A stretch of DNA of 8,338 bases from an uncultured Steroidobacteraceae bacterium (GTDB lineage Bacteria > Pseudomonadota > Gammaproteobacteria > Steroidobacterales > Steroidobacteraceae), in contig CATPBM010000053.1 in assembly GCA_955652625.1 (NCBI GenBank), forward strand, positions 1-8,338, given 5' to 3'. A program made the position numbers and the translations under genes. Of this stretch, positions 1 to 6,593 are shown piece after piece (position 1 is the first letter of the stretch; every line of letters begins with the position of its first letter). A model generated the notes under the pieces. The model ran no database searches and had not been told where the DNA came from. It saw only the letters and a list, made by a program, of their open reading frames with translations.

Positions 1-1573
1 CATCTGCCGATTGAAGCGTGTCGCCGCCGATTACCGCGATGACGTCACCGGGCGGCTGCCGAAGATCCCCAAGGTCAAGAACGGCAAACGCATCGCCTGC
101 ATAGGCGCCGGTTGTGCCTCGCTCACGGTCGCGAACGATCTCATGCCGCTCGGCTACCAGGTGACCATTTTCGAGCAGTTCGGCGAGCCCGGCGGCCTCA
201 TGCGCACCAACATCCCCTCGTTCCGGTTGCCACACACGGTGCTTAACGAGGAGATCGCGATGATCACGGGCATGGGAGTGGACCTGCGGCTCAATTCGCC
301 CATCGGCAGCATGCGCGAGCTCCTCGCCCAGGGTTTCGATGCGCTGTTCGTGGGCTCGGGTGCCCCGAAGGGCAAGGAGCTGAAGCTCCCAGGACGCGAG
401 GCCGCGGCCGCCAATGTCCACATCGGCATCGCCTGGCTCGAGTCGGTGGCGTTCGGCCACATCGACAAGGTCGGCAAGCGCGTGCTCATCATCGGCGTGG
501 GCAATACGGCCATGGACTGCTGCCGCACCAGCCTGCGGCTGGGGGCCGAGAGCGTGAAGGTCATGGCGCGCAAGCCGCGCGGCTTTTTCAAGGCCTCGGT
601 GTGGGAGCTGGAGGACGCAGAAGAGGAAAGCGTCGGGATCATCGTCAACCGCTCGCCGAAGTCCTTCGTCACCGAGAACGGCAGGCTCACCGGCATGTTG
701 TTCGAGAAGATGGAGTACGAGGTCGACGCGGCCGGGCGCATTACTGCCGAGCGCGTCGCGGGCGAGGAGTTCCTGCCGGCGGATGACGTGATCCTCGCCA
801 TCGGCCAGGAGAACGCCTTTCCGTGGGTGGAGCGCGATCTGGGCATCGAGTTCGACAAGTGGGACGTGCCGGTGATCGACAACAGCACCTTCCAGTCCAC
901 CCGCGCGGGCGTCTTCTTCGGGGGCGATGCGGCCTTCGGGCCGAAGAACGTGATCTGGGCGGTCGAGCATGGCCACCAGGCCGCCATTTCCATCCACCGC
1001 CACTGCCAGGGCGAAGCGGTCAGCGAGCGCCTGGCGCCCGGGGTCAACCTGCAGAGCCGCAAGATGGGCATGCACGAGTGGAGCTACGCCAACGATTACA
1101 CCCCGGTCGAGCGGCGGCTGATGCCGCACGTATCCCTCAAGGAGCGCTTCCGCAAGCTGAACATCGAGGTCGAGCTCGGCTTTACCGCCGAGCAGGTTGA
1201 GCAGGAGGTGCAGCGCTGCCTCAACTGCGACGTACAGACGGTGTTCACCGCGAAGCTGTGCATCGAGTGCGACGCGTGCCTGGACATCTGTCCGGTGGAC
1301 TGCCTCACCATCACGCACAACGGTGAGGAGGCTGACCTGCGCCAGCGCCTGAAGGCGCCGGCGAAGAACCTGGCGCAGCACCTGTACGTCTCCGCGGGCC
1401 TGCCGCAGACCGGACGCGTCATGGTGAAGGACGAGGACCTGTGCGTGCACTGCGGACTGTGCGCGGAGCGCTGTCCGACCGCGGCGTGGGACATGCAGAA
1501 GTCCGTGGTGCACTGGCCGCACGCCGAGGACGAGGCGCAAACGCTCGAGGCCCGAAAACCCAAGATTGCCTGA
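1..1573 (+). CDS. FAD/NAD(P)-dependent oxidoreductase with C-terminal [4Fe-4S] ferredoxin clusters (GltD-like, KorC-type electron-transfer subunit), 5' partial
   Basis: This probably moves electrons between the 2-oxoacid oxidoreductase encoded just downstream and NADP(H), in the cytoplasm. The reading frame is open to the left edge (first full codon at 2), and a GltD-like N-terminal region is expected outside the window. TTG at 11 is therefore probably not the start. Counting from 11, residues 27-65 hold an FAD Rossmann motif (GAGCAS, then E55 and GEPGG). Residues 157-170 hold a second dinucleotide motif, GVGNTAMD, typical of the NAD(P) site in GltD proteins. Residues 299-326 (GVFFGGDAAFGP) are the C-terminal FAD contact. 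The tail carries Cys403/406 (CLNC), a cluster motif at Cys417/420/423/427-Pro and another at Cys478/481/484/488-Pro, so two [4Fe-4S] clusters are likely. The stop lies 10 bp before korA, so the genes are probably cotranscribed. Family and electron-transfer role are secure; the exact partner (NADPH or NADH) is inferred. Confidence 0.9.
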   Translation, partial: ICRLKRVAADYRDDVTGRLPKIPKVKNGKRIACIGAGCASLTVANDLMPLGYQVTIFEQFGEPGGLMRTNIPSFRLPHTVLNEEIAMITGMGVDLRLNSPIGSMRELLAQGFDALFVGSGAPKGKELKLPGREAAAANVHIGIAWLESVAFGHIDKVGKRVLIIGVGNTAMDCCRTSLRLGAESVKVMARKPRGFFKASVWELEDAEEESVGIIVNRSPKSFVTENGRLTGMLFEKMEYEVDAAGRITAERVAGEEFLPADDVILAIGQENAFPWVERDLGIEFDKWDVPVIDNSTFQSTRAGVFFGGDAAFGPKNVIWAVEHGHQAAISIHRHCQGEAVSERLAPGVNLQSRKMGMHEWSYANDYTPVERRLMPHVSLKERFRKLNIEVELGFTAEQVEQEVQRCLNCDVQTVFTAKLCIECDACLDICPVDCLTITHNGEEADLRQRLKAPAKNLAQHLYVSAGLPQTGRVMVKDEDLCVHCGLCAERCPTAAWDMQKSVVHWPHAEDEAQTLEARKPKIA

Positions 1574-1583
1574 AGCACCCCAT

Positions 1584-3425
1584 ATGCCTGCATCCACGCC
1601 TTCGCGCGTCAACGATTTCTCCGTCAAGATCGCCACGGTGAACGGCACCGGCTCGGCGAGTGCCAACACGCTGCTGATGAAGTCGATCTTCCGCAGCGGC
1701 ATCCCGGTGATGGGCAAGAACTATTTCCCGTCCAACATCCAGGGATTGCCCACCTGGTACGAGATCCGCATCACCCGCGACGGCTACGTGGCGCGCTCCG
1801 GCCAGATCGATCTCATGGTCGCCATGAACGCCGAGACCTACGCGCGCGATGTGAAAGAGATCGCCCCGGGCGGCTACCTCGTCTACGACTCCACCTGGCC
1901 GCGGCCCGCGCTCCTGAAGCGCGAGGACATCACGGTGATCGGGGTGCCGCTGGCGCGCCTTTGCAACGAGAACTTCAACGGCGTGCGCACGCGCATCCTG
2001 ATGAAGAACATCTGCTATGCCGGGGTGCTGGCGGCGCTGCTGGACCTGGATCTCGCGCGCATCCGCGAGTTGCTGGCGGAGACTTACGCCAAGAAGCCGC
2101 AGCTGGTGGACAGCAACATGAAGGCCATCCAGCTCGGCTACGACTACGCGCGTGAGAACTTCGCCTGTCCCTTGCCGCTGCACGTGCAGAAGATGAAGCG
2201 CACCGCCGGCCATATCATGATCGACGGCAATACCGCCGCAGCCCTGGGGTGCCTGTTCGCTGGCGCCACGGTGGCCGCCTGGTACCCGATCACCCCGTCC
2301 ACCTCGCTCATGGACGCCTTCAAGATGTTCGGCGATCGCATGCGCGTGGATCCGGCCACGGGGCGCAGGAACTTCGCCTTCATCCAGGCGGAAGACGAGC
2401 TGGCGGCGATCGGCATGGTGATCGGCGCCATGTGGAACGGCGCGCGCGCCTTTACCGCGACCTCCGGCCCCGGCATCTCGCTCATGAACGAGTTCCTCGG
2501 GCTTGCCTACTACGCCGAAGTGCCGGCGGTGGTTTTCGACATCCAGCGCGTCGGGCCTTCCACCGGCATGCCCACCCGCACGCAGCAGGGCGATCTCATG
2601 CTGTGCGCCTATGCTTCGCACGGCGACACCCGTCACGTGTGCCTCTACCCGGCTAATCCCGAGGAATGCTTCTACATGGCGGTGCAGGCCTTCGACCTCG
2701 CCGAGCGCCTGCAGACTCCGGTCATGGTGATGTCGGACCTGGACATCGGCATGAATGACTGGATGTGCCCCGACCTGAAGTGGGACGACAGCTACCGGCC
2801 CGATCGCGGCAAAGTGCTCAGCAAGGAGGAGGTCCTCAAGCTCGAGAAGTTCTACCGCTTCATCGACAAGGACGGCGACGGCATCACCCCCCGCACCCTT
2901 CCCGGCGTGCATCCCAAGGCGGCGTACTTCGCGCGCGGCTCCGGACACAACCAGTTCGGCGCCTACACCGAGGACGCGACCGACTACCAGGTGGTGCTCG
3001 ACCGCCTCGTCAAGAAGTGGGCGACCGCCCGCAAGCTCGTGCCGCGCGCGCTGATCGATGCCACTGCCGGCTCGCGGGTGGGCATAGTGTCCGTCGGCAG
3101 CTGTGACGGGGCGATCCGCGAGGCGCAGGACGTGCTCAGGGCGCGTGGTGTCGGCGTGGACTACATGCGGGTGCGCGCCTTTCCGTTCGGCGAGGACGTG
3201 GAGAAGTTCCTCGAGGCGCACGAGCTGCTGTTCGTGGTCGAGCAGAACCGCGACGCGCAGCTGCGCTCGCTGCTGACGCTCGAGAGCGCGGTGGACAAAT
3301 CGAAGCTCCGCTCGCTCCTGCATTACAACGGGCTGCCCATCTCCTCGGCGTTCATCGTCGAGGGCGTGCTCGCGGAGCTGCAGCCGGGCCGGCACGCGCA
3401 GCCCAGGGACGCCGCCCATGGTTAG
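1584..3425 (+). CDS. korA: 2-oxoacid:acceptor oxidoreductase, fused gamma-alpha subunit (2-oxoglutarate:ferredoxin oxidoreductase alpha type)
   Basis: This is the large subunit of a CoA-dependent 2-oxoacid oxidoreductase, 613 residues. The N-terminal gamma domain is about residues 13-185, starting with GTGSASAN at 21-28 and a glycine-rich nucleotide/CoA-type fold. The alpha (pyrimidine-binding) domain follows from about 208, with the hallmark YPITPST at 234-240, an acidic QAEDE at 268-272, TSGPG at 293-297, and the substrate-site stretch QRVGPSTGMPTRTQQGD at 321-337. A transketolase C-terminal-like domain begins at about 498 (VGIVSVGS). Residues 428-434 form an aspartate-rich DKDGDGI loop. 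ATG at 1584 was chosen because it follows a weak GAAG ribosome site (1572-1575) at 8 nt. An in-frame TTG at 1566 would overlap the upstream gene. The fused gamma-alpha layout and the partner KorB favour 2-oxoglutarate as substrate, but other 2-oxoacids are not excluded. Confidence 0.93.
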   Translation: MPASTPSRVNDFSVKIATVNGTGSASANTLLMKSIFRSGIPVMGKNYFPSNIQGLPTWYEIRITRDGYVARSGQIDLMVAMNAETYARDVKEIAPGGYLVYDSTWPRPALLKREDITVIGVPLARLCNENFNGVRTRILMKNICYAGVLAALLDLDLARIRELLAETYAKKPQLVDSNMKAIQLGYDYARENFACPLPLHVQKMKRTAGHIMIDGNTAAALGCLFAGATVAAWYPITPSTSLMDAFKMFGDRMRVDPATGRRNFAFIQAEDELAAIGMVIGAMWNGARAFTATSGPGISLMNEFLGLAYYAEVPAVVFDIQRVGPSTGMPTRTQQGDLMLCAYASHGDTRHVCLYPANPEECFYMAVQAFDLAERLQTPVMVMSDLDIGMNDWMCPDLKWDDSYRPDRGKVLSKEEVLKLEKFYRFIDKDGDGITPRTLPGVHPKAAYFARGSGHNQFGAYTEDATDYQVVLDRLVKKWATARKLVPRALIDATAGSRVGIVSVGSCDGAIREAQDVLRARGVGVDYMRVRAFPFGEDVEKFLEAHELLFVVEQNRDAQLRSLLTLESAVDKSKLRSLLHYNGLPISSAFIVEGVLAELQPGRHAQPRDAAHG

Positions 3426-3476
3426 CCCCCGCCACACACCGCCGCTGCGCAGCGCACGGCGCTAAGCGAGGATCGT

Positions 3477-4538
3477 ATGACCTTCATCGCCAAGCCCAAA
3501 GTAGCGCACCCCTCGCTGCCGAAGAATGCGCTCGGGTTCACGCGTCGCGATTACGAAGGGGCGCTGTCGACGCTGTGCGCCGGCTGCGGCCACGACTCCA
3601 TCACCGCCGCCATAGTGGAAGCGAGCTGGGGCCTGGCGATCGAGCCGCAGAACATGGTGAAGCTGTCAGGCATCGGCTGCTCCTCCAAGACCACGGCCTA
3701 CTTCGTGAGCGGCGGCCACGGTTTCAACTCCGTGCACGGCCGTATGCCCTCGATCGCCATGGGCGCGAATGCCGCCAACCGCACGCTCACCTACATCGGG
3801 GTGTCGGGCGATGGCGATACGCTCTCCATCGGGCTCGGGCAGTTCTGCCACGCCATCCGCCGCAACCTCAACATGCTGTACATCATCGAGAACAACGGCG
3901 TGTACGGGCTCACCAAGGGACAGTTCTCGGCCTCCGCCGACATCGGCACGAAGGCGAAGAAGGGCGAGGTCAACTTCCAGCCGCCCATCGACCCGGTGCT
4001 CCTGGCGATGACCCTCGGCGCGACGTTTGTGGCGCGCAGTTTCTCGGGCGACAAGGAGCAGCTGGTGCCCCTCATCCAGGCGGGGCTCAGGCACCAGGGC
4101 TTTGCGCTCATCGATGTGCTCTCCCCGTGCGTGACTTTCAATGACCATGAAGGTTCCACCAAAAGCTACGCCTACACGCGTGAGCACTACGAGCCGGCGG
4201 TGCACGCGGACTTCGTGCCGCTGGAGCGCGAGATCATCGCTGACTATGGTCCAGGGGAAACACTGCCGGTGCTGATGCACGACGGCAGCCGAATCGTGCT
4301 GCGCAAGCTCGAGGGCGCGTACGATCCGACCAACCGCGCCACCGCCGCCGCCCAGATCCAGGAGCGCATGAAGTCGGGTGAGTACCTGACGGGTCTCCTG
4401 TACGTGGACGCGCAGCCCTCGCAGAGCGAGTTCCACGCGGTGAACGCCACCCCCGACGTGCCGCTCAACAGCGTGCCGTTCGAGACGCTCTCGCCCGGAT
4501 CAAAGGGCCTGCAGAAGGTGCTGGCGCGCTACCGCTAG
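3477..4538 (+). CDS. korB: 2-oxoacid:acceptor oxidoreductase, beta subunit (TPP-binding)
   Basis: This is the thiamine-diphosphate subunit that pairs with KorA to decarboxylate the 2-oxoacid and pass electrons to its [4Fe-4S] cluster, 353 residues. Cluster ligands are visible: Cys34 and Cys37 in CAGCGHD, Cys68 in GIGCSSK, and Cys218 in SPCVTFND. The TPP/Mg motif is GDGD at 111-114, closing with ENNGVYGLTKGQ at 138-149. All expected catalytic elements are present, so the enzyme should be functional. A GAGGA ribosome site lies at 3468-3472, only 4 nt before ATG 3477, a short spacing. The gap to korA is 51 bp. The residues after the GQ motif (SASADIGTK, then PPIDP) differ from the TGQSSPTT form common in other KorB proteins. 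I think this variant marks the proteobacterial flavoprotein-linked subgroup, but that is from memory. The gene ends the operon. Confidence 0.93.
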   Translation: MTFIAKPKVAHPSLPKNALGFTRRDYEGALSTLCAGCGHDSITAAIVEASWGLAIEPQNMVKLSGIGCSSKTTAYFVSGGHGFNSVHGRMPSIAMGANAANRTLTYIGVSGDGDTLSIGLGQFCHAIRRNLNMLYIIENNGVYGLTKGQFSASADIGTKAKKGEVNFQPPIDPVLLAMTLGATFVARSFSGDKEQLVPLIQAGLRHQGFALIDVLSPCVTFNDHEGSTKSYAYTREHYEPAVHADFVPLEREIIADYGPGETLPVLMHDGSRIVLRKLEGAYDPTNRATAAAQIQERMKSGEYLTGLLYVDAQPSQSEFHAVNATPDVPLNSVPFETLSPGSKGLQKVLARYR

Positions 4539-4539
4539 C

Positions 4540-4558
4540 CGCGCGCGCACCGCGCGCG
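4540..4558. terminator. Possible bidirectional terminator hairpin between convergent operons
   Basis: Positions 4540-4547 and 4551-4558 are both CGCGCGCG, which is self-complementary, giving a perfect 8-bp stem with a CAC loop. It sits 2 bp after the korB stop and 6 bp before the 3' end of the opposing barrel gene, so it could serve both transcripts. There is no T-tract on either strand, so classic factor-independent termination is not well supported. It may instead block 3' exonucleases or act with Rho. Confidence 0.35.
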
Positions 4559-4563
4559 AGCCT

Positions 4564-5829
4564 TCAGCGGATCGCCGAGCCGAGTGCGTAGCGCATCCCG
4601 AGCTGCAGCTGCGTCTCGGTGGCGAGCGGCGGGCCACCCAGCTCCGCGCGGTTATAGGAATTGCTCACCACCCGCACCCACTCGAGCGCGAAGCGCCAGT
4701 GCGCGCTGGCGGTAAACAGGTACGCCGCGCTCCAGGCATGCCCGCTCTGCCAGCCCCCGCCCTGCTCGACATTGTTGCTGTCCACCTGGAAGCGATCGTA
4801 ACGCGCGCTGAAGGTGTGCCGCCCGATGCGCCGCGACAGGAGCGCAAACTGCGCGCGGAACGGCCAGCTCAGCTGCATGCCTTGCGGCGCGATGGTGGTT
4901 TCCCCATCGAGCCACTGCGCGATGGCGGTCCAGCCGTTCTCGGCTTCGATGCGCAGCCCCGCGCTGGTGAAGCGCGTGTTCCAGGCAATGGCGCCGGACA
5001 CATTGTCGATCTGCGTGGGGTCCGCGCGGTTGTCGTAACGCAGCACGCGCAGCACCACCCGATCCAGATAACGCGCCTCGGCGCCTGCGTAGACCCCCGC
5101 GCGGTGGTCGAATTCCTGGAACGGCTGCGCGCCGTACAACGGCGCAACTCCCGGCTTGCCCACGCGCCCGAACACGGGCGTCTGCCGGTCCGTCAGCGTG
5201 AAGCCGTCGGCGGCCAGTACCGCCCCCGCGCCCTCGTTCCACCCGAATACACCGCCGGTGAGCCCGAGGTCGAAGTGGTGACCGCCGCGGGTGCCGAGCC
5301 AGTCGAGCTGCGCCTCCAGCCCCAAGGTGCGCACTTCGACGGCGAGCCAGCTGTCGATCGCGGAGTAGGAAAGCCCATAGGGCGACTCCCATCCGGCGGC
5401 GCGGTTCTCCAGCGAGACCGGGGGATAGAACGCACCCGCCTTGAGACGGAACCGATAACCCGCGCGCGGGTAGGGACGGAACTGCAGGTACGCCTCCGTC
5501 ACCCCCACCGCACTTCTGTCCTTGTCGTCCCATGAGGAAACATCCAGATGCGCACTCCACAGCTCCCACAGATGCTGCGTGAGTGCAAACCGCGCCCGCC
5601 CCAGTTGCAGGCCAGATTCGTTGCTGCCGAAGCGCACGGTGCCCAGACCGCCGTCCATGAAAGAGCGGTTCGCATCCGAGCTGACGAGGCGCGCGTCGAG
5701 ACTTAAGTCCCACTCGGTGGCTTCGCTCGCGGCGCTGAGCGCCAGCAGCGCGAGGCCGAGCACGAGCAATGCGAGATTGACCGCCGTGGTGCGGTGGCGC
5801 GTCGGGATCCTGTGCAGCTGGGACAACAT
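4564..5829 (-). CDS. Outer-membrane beta-barrel (porin-like) protein, family not recognised
   Basis: This is a probable outer-membrane channel or barrel of 421 residues. A basic N-region (RHR at 11-13) and hydrophobic core at about 17-34 form a Sec signal peptide, with likely cleavage near SEA|TEW (after residue 37). The mature part is rich in alternating polar/apolar stretches and aromatics, as in barrel strands (for example around 75-98, 110-133, 160-178, 230-262, 335-350 and 365-418). I see no cysteine. It lacks the usual terminal phenylalanine and ends in GSAIR, so either the last strand stops near Tyr414 or the final residues are atypical. ATG 5829 has a good GAAGG site (5838-5842) 8 nt upstream. 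That site overlaps the stop of the cupredoxin gene, which implies translational coupling. No TonB-box or plug domain is evident. Substrate unknown; a link to copper or to the cupredoxin is only inferred from the operon. Confidence 0.8.
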   Translation of the reverse strand: MLSQLHRIPTRHRTTAVNLALLVLGLALLALSAASEATEWDLSLDARLVSSDANRSFMDGGLGTVRFGSNESGLQLGRARFALTQHLWELWSAHLDVSSWDDKDRSAVGVTEAYLQFRPYPRAGYRFRLKAGAFYPPVSLENRAAGWESPYGLSYSAIDSWLAVEVRTLGLEAQLDWLGTRGGHHFDLGLTGGVFGWNEGAGAVLAADGFTLTDRQTPVFGRVGKPGVAPLYGAQPFQEFDHRAGVYAGAEARYLDRVVLRVLRYDNRADPTQIDNVSGAIAWNTRFTSAGLRIEAENGWTAIAQWLDGETTIAPQGMQLSWPFRAQFALLSRRIGRHTFSARYDRFQVDSNNVEQGGGWQSGHAWSAAYLFTASAHWRFALEWVRVVSNSYNRAELGGPPLATETQLQLGMRYALGSAIR

Positions 5830-5840
5830 GTGCGCTGCCT

Positions 5841-6524
5841 TCAGTAGTCCCAGGAGTGCGGCCGGTCGGTGATCGGCGCCGGCTCGAGCGATTTCGCCAG
5901 GCGCAGTGTCAGGTCGGCGCGGTCGGTGTCGCCGACCGTGAGCTCGCGCTCCAGATCCGCTTCGCTCTCGCGCAGGCGTGGATGCCAGATGCCGACGCGG
6001 TAACGGCCGCGCGGCACATCCGCCGACCAGCCGCCGGCGCGGTCGGTGCGGCCGAAATAGGCCGCGTCGGTGACCAGGAGGTACGCGAGCATCTCATCGT
6101 GGATGTTGCAGCCGAGGGTGATCACACCGCCCTGGTCGAAGTGCACCGCCGGATACGGCTTGCCCCGGTACAGGGGCAGCTGGAAGCGCCTGGCCGGGGA
6201 GAACGAATAGATCTGGTGACTGACCGAGTCGCTGTTGGGGAACTCCACGGTGGACCCAACCGGGATGACGAGCAGGTCCGGCTCGAACGCGCGGTTCACC
6301 TGGTCGATGATGGCGTGCACCGGTGCGGGCTTGCGCGGTGCTCCATCCAGTGGCCGCACGGTCACCACGGCGCCCGGCAGCACATGCCCGTCGGGCGTCT
6401 GCACGTTGATGACGAGCGTCGCGGCCGGTGAGGAGCCCGCCGCGCCCAGGGCGGCGAGCAGGCTCAGCGCGCCGGCGGCGGCCCGCAGGATGGTTGTGAC
6501 ACGCGCTCGTGCCGGAGGTCTCAT
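5841..6524 (-). CDS. Periplasmic cupredoxin-domain protein with type 1 copper site (amicyanin-like spacing)
   Basis: This is a small secreted blue-copper-type protein of 227 residues, probably an electron carrier or copper-binding sensor partner in the periplasm. Residues 1-35 form a signal peptide (basic start, hydrophobic 11-29, SPAA before the mature end). Residues 36-60 resemble a beta-sandwich extension (NVQTPDGHVLPGAVVTVRP), as in carboxypeptidase-regulatory-like domains. The copper site is visible: His103 in DSVSHQIYSF, then Cys139, His142 and Met145 in GCNIHDEM. The C-x2-H-x2-M spacing is that of amicyanin, which probably explains why relatives are labelled methylamine utilization proteins. 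No methylamine dehydrogenase genes are present here, so that label should not be taken as function. A second beta-rich segment follows (PRGRYRVGIWHPRL, 171-184). ATG 6524 was chosen for the signal peptide; a GTG at codon 9 would also give one. It is the first gene of the operon with the barrel gene. Confidence 0.85.
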   Translation of the reverse strand: MRPPARARVTTILRAAAGALSLLAALGAAGSSPAATLVINVQTPDGHVLPGAVVTVRPLDGAPRKPAPVHAIIDQVNRAFEPDLLVIPVGSTVEFPNSDSVSHQIYSFSPARRFQLPLYRGKPYPAVHFDQGGVITLGCNIHDEMLAYLLVTDAAYFGRTDRAGGWSADVPRGRYRVGIWHPRLRESEADLERELTVGDTDRADLTLRLAKSLEPAPITDRPHSWDY

Positions 6525-6549
6525 TCCCGCACTCTGGTCCTCGCGGGAA
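6524..6549. repeat. 7-bp inverted repeat at the cupredoxin gene start
   Basis: TTCCCGC (6524-6530) and GCGGGAA (6543-6549) are perfect complements separated by 12 bp. As DNA this could be an operator in the divergent intergenic region. As RNA on the - strand it would be a hairpin with a GAGGA-containing loop (6538-6542), ending on the A of the AUG at 6524. Either would allow control of the cupredoxin operon. The pairing is directly seen; its function is inferred. Confidence 0.4.
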
Positions 6550-6593
6550 CGGCCGCGTGGCTCTTACGATGGGCGACATATTCGAGCAAATTC
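6525..6593. promoter_or_regulatory. Divergent intergenic region, probable promoters for both flanking operons
   Basis: These 69 bp separate the cupredoxin start on the - strand from the EAL protein start on the + strand, so both promoters should lie here or just inside the genes. The best - strand candidate is TTGCTC (6589-6584), a 17-bp spacer, then TAAGAG (6566-6561). It matches the sigma-70 consensus poorly. For the + strand only an AT-rich CATATT (6577-6582) is seen, too close to the start codon to be a convincing -10. The exact boxes are therefore uncertain; the regulatory role of the region is the safer claim. Confidence 0.4.

Noticed and set aside
11..13. TTG as the real start of the flavoprotein
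   Set aside because: The frame stays open to the window edge with ICRLKR before VAADY. GltD-type proteins carry a further N-terminal region, so the gene is truncated by the window.
154..1071. 305-codon open frame on the - strand opposite the flavoprotein
   Set aside because: Ser/Arg/Pro-rich with no domain, opposite well-marked FAD and NAD(P) motifs.
1566..1583. Upstream TTG start for korA
   Set aside because: It would overlap the flavoprotein end by 8 bp with a rare start codon. ATG 1584 fits the family N-terminus and has a weak ribosome site.
1419..3437. 672-codon open frame on the - strand opposite korA
   Set aside because: Its composition is dominated by Arg, His, Ala, Gly and Val with no recognisable domain. 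It lies opposite a clear KorA and is the expected mirror of GC-rich codon use.
4699..5535. 278-codon + strand frame across the barrel gene
   Set aside because: Arg/Ala/Gly-rich shadow. The - strand frame has a signal peptide, barrel pattern, ribosome site and operon spacing.
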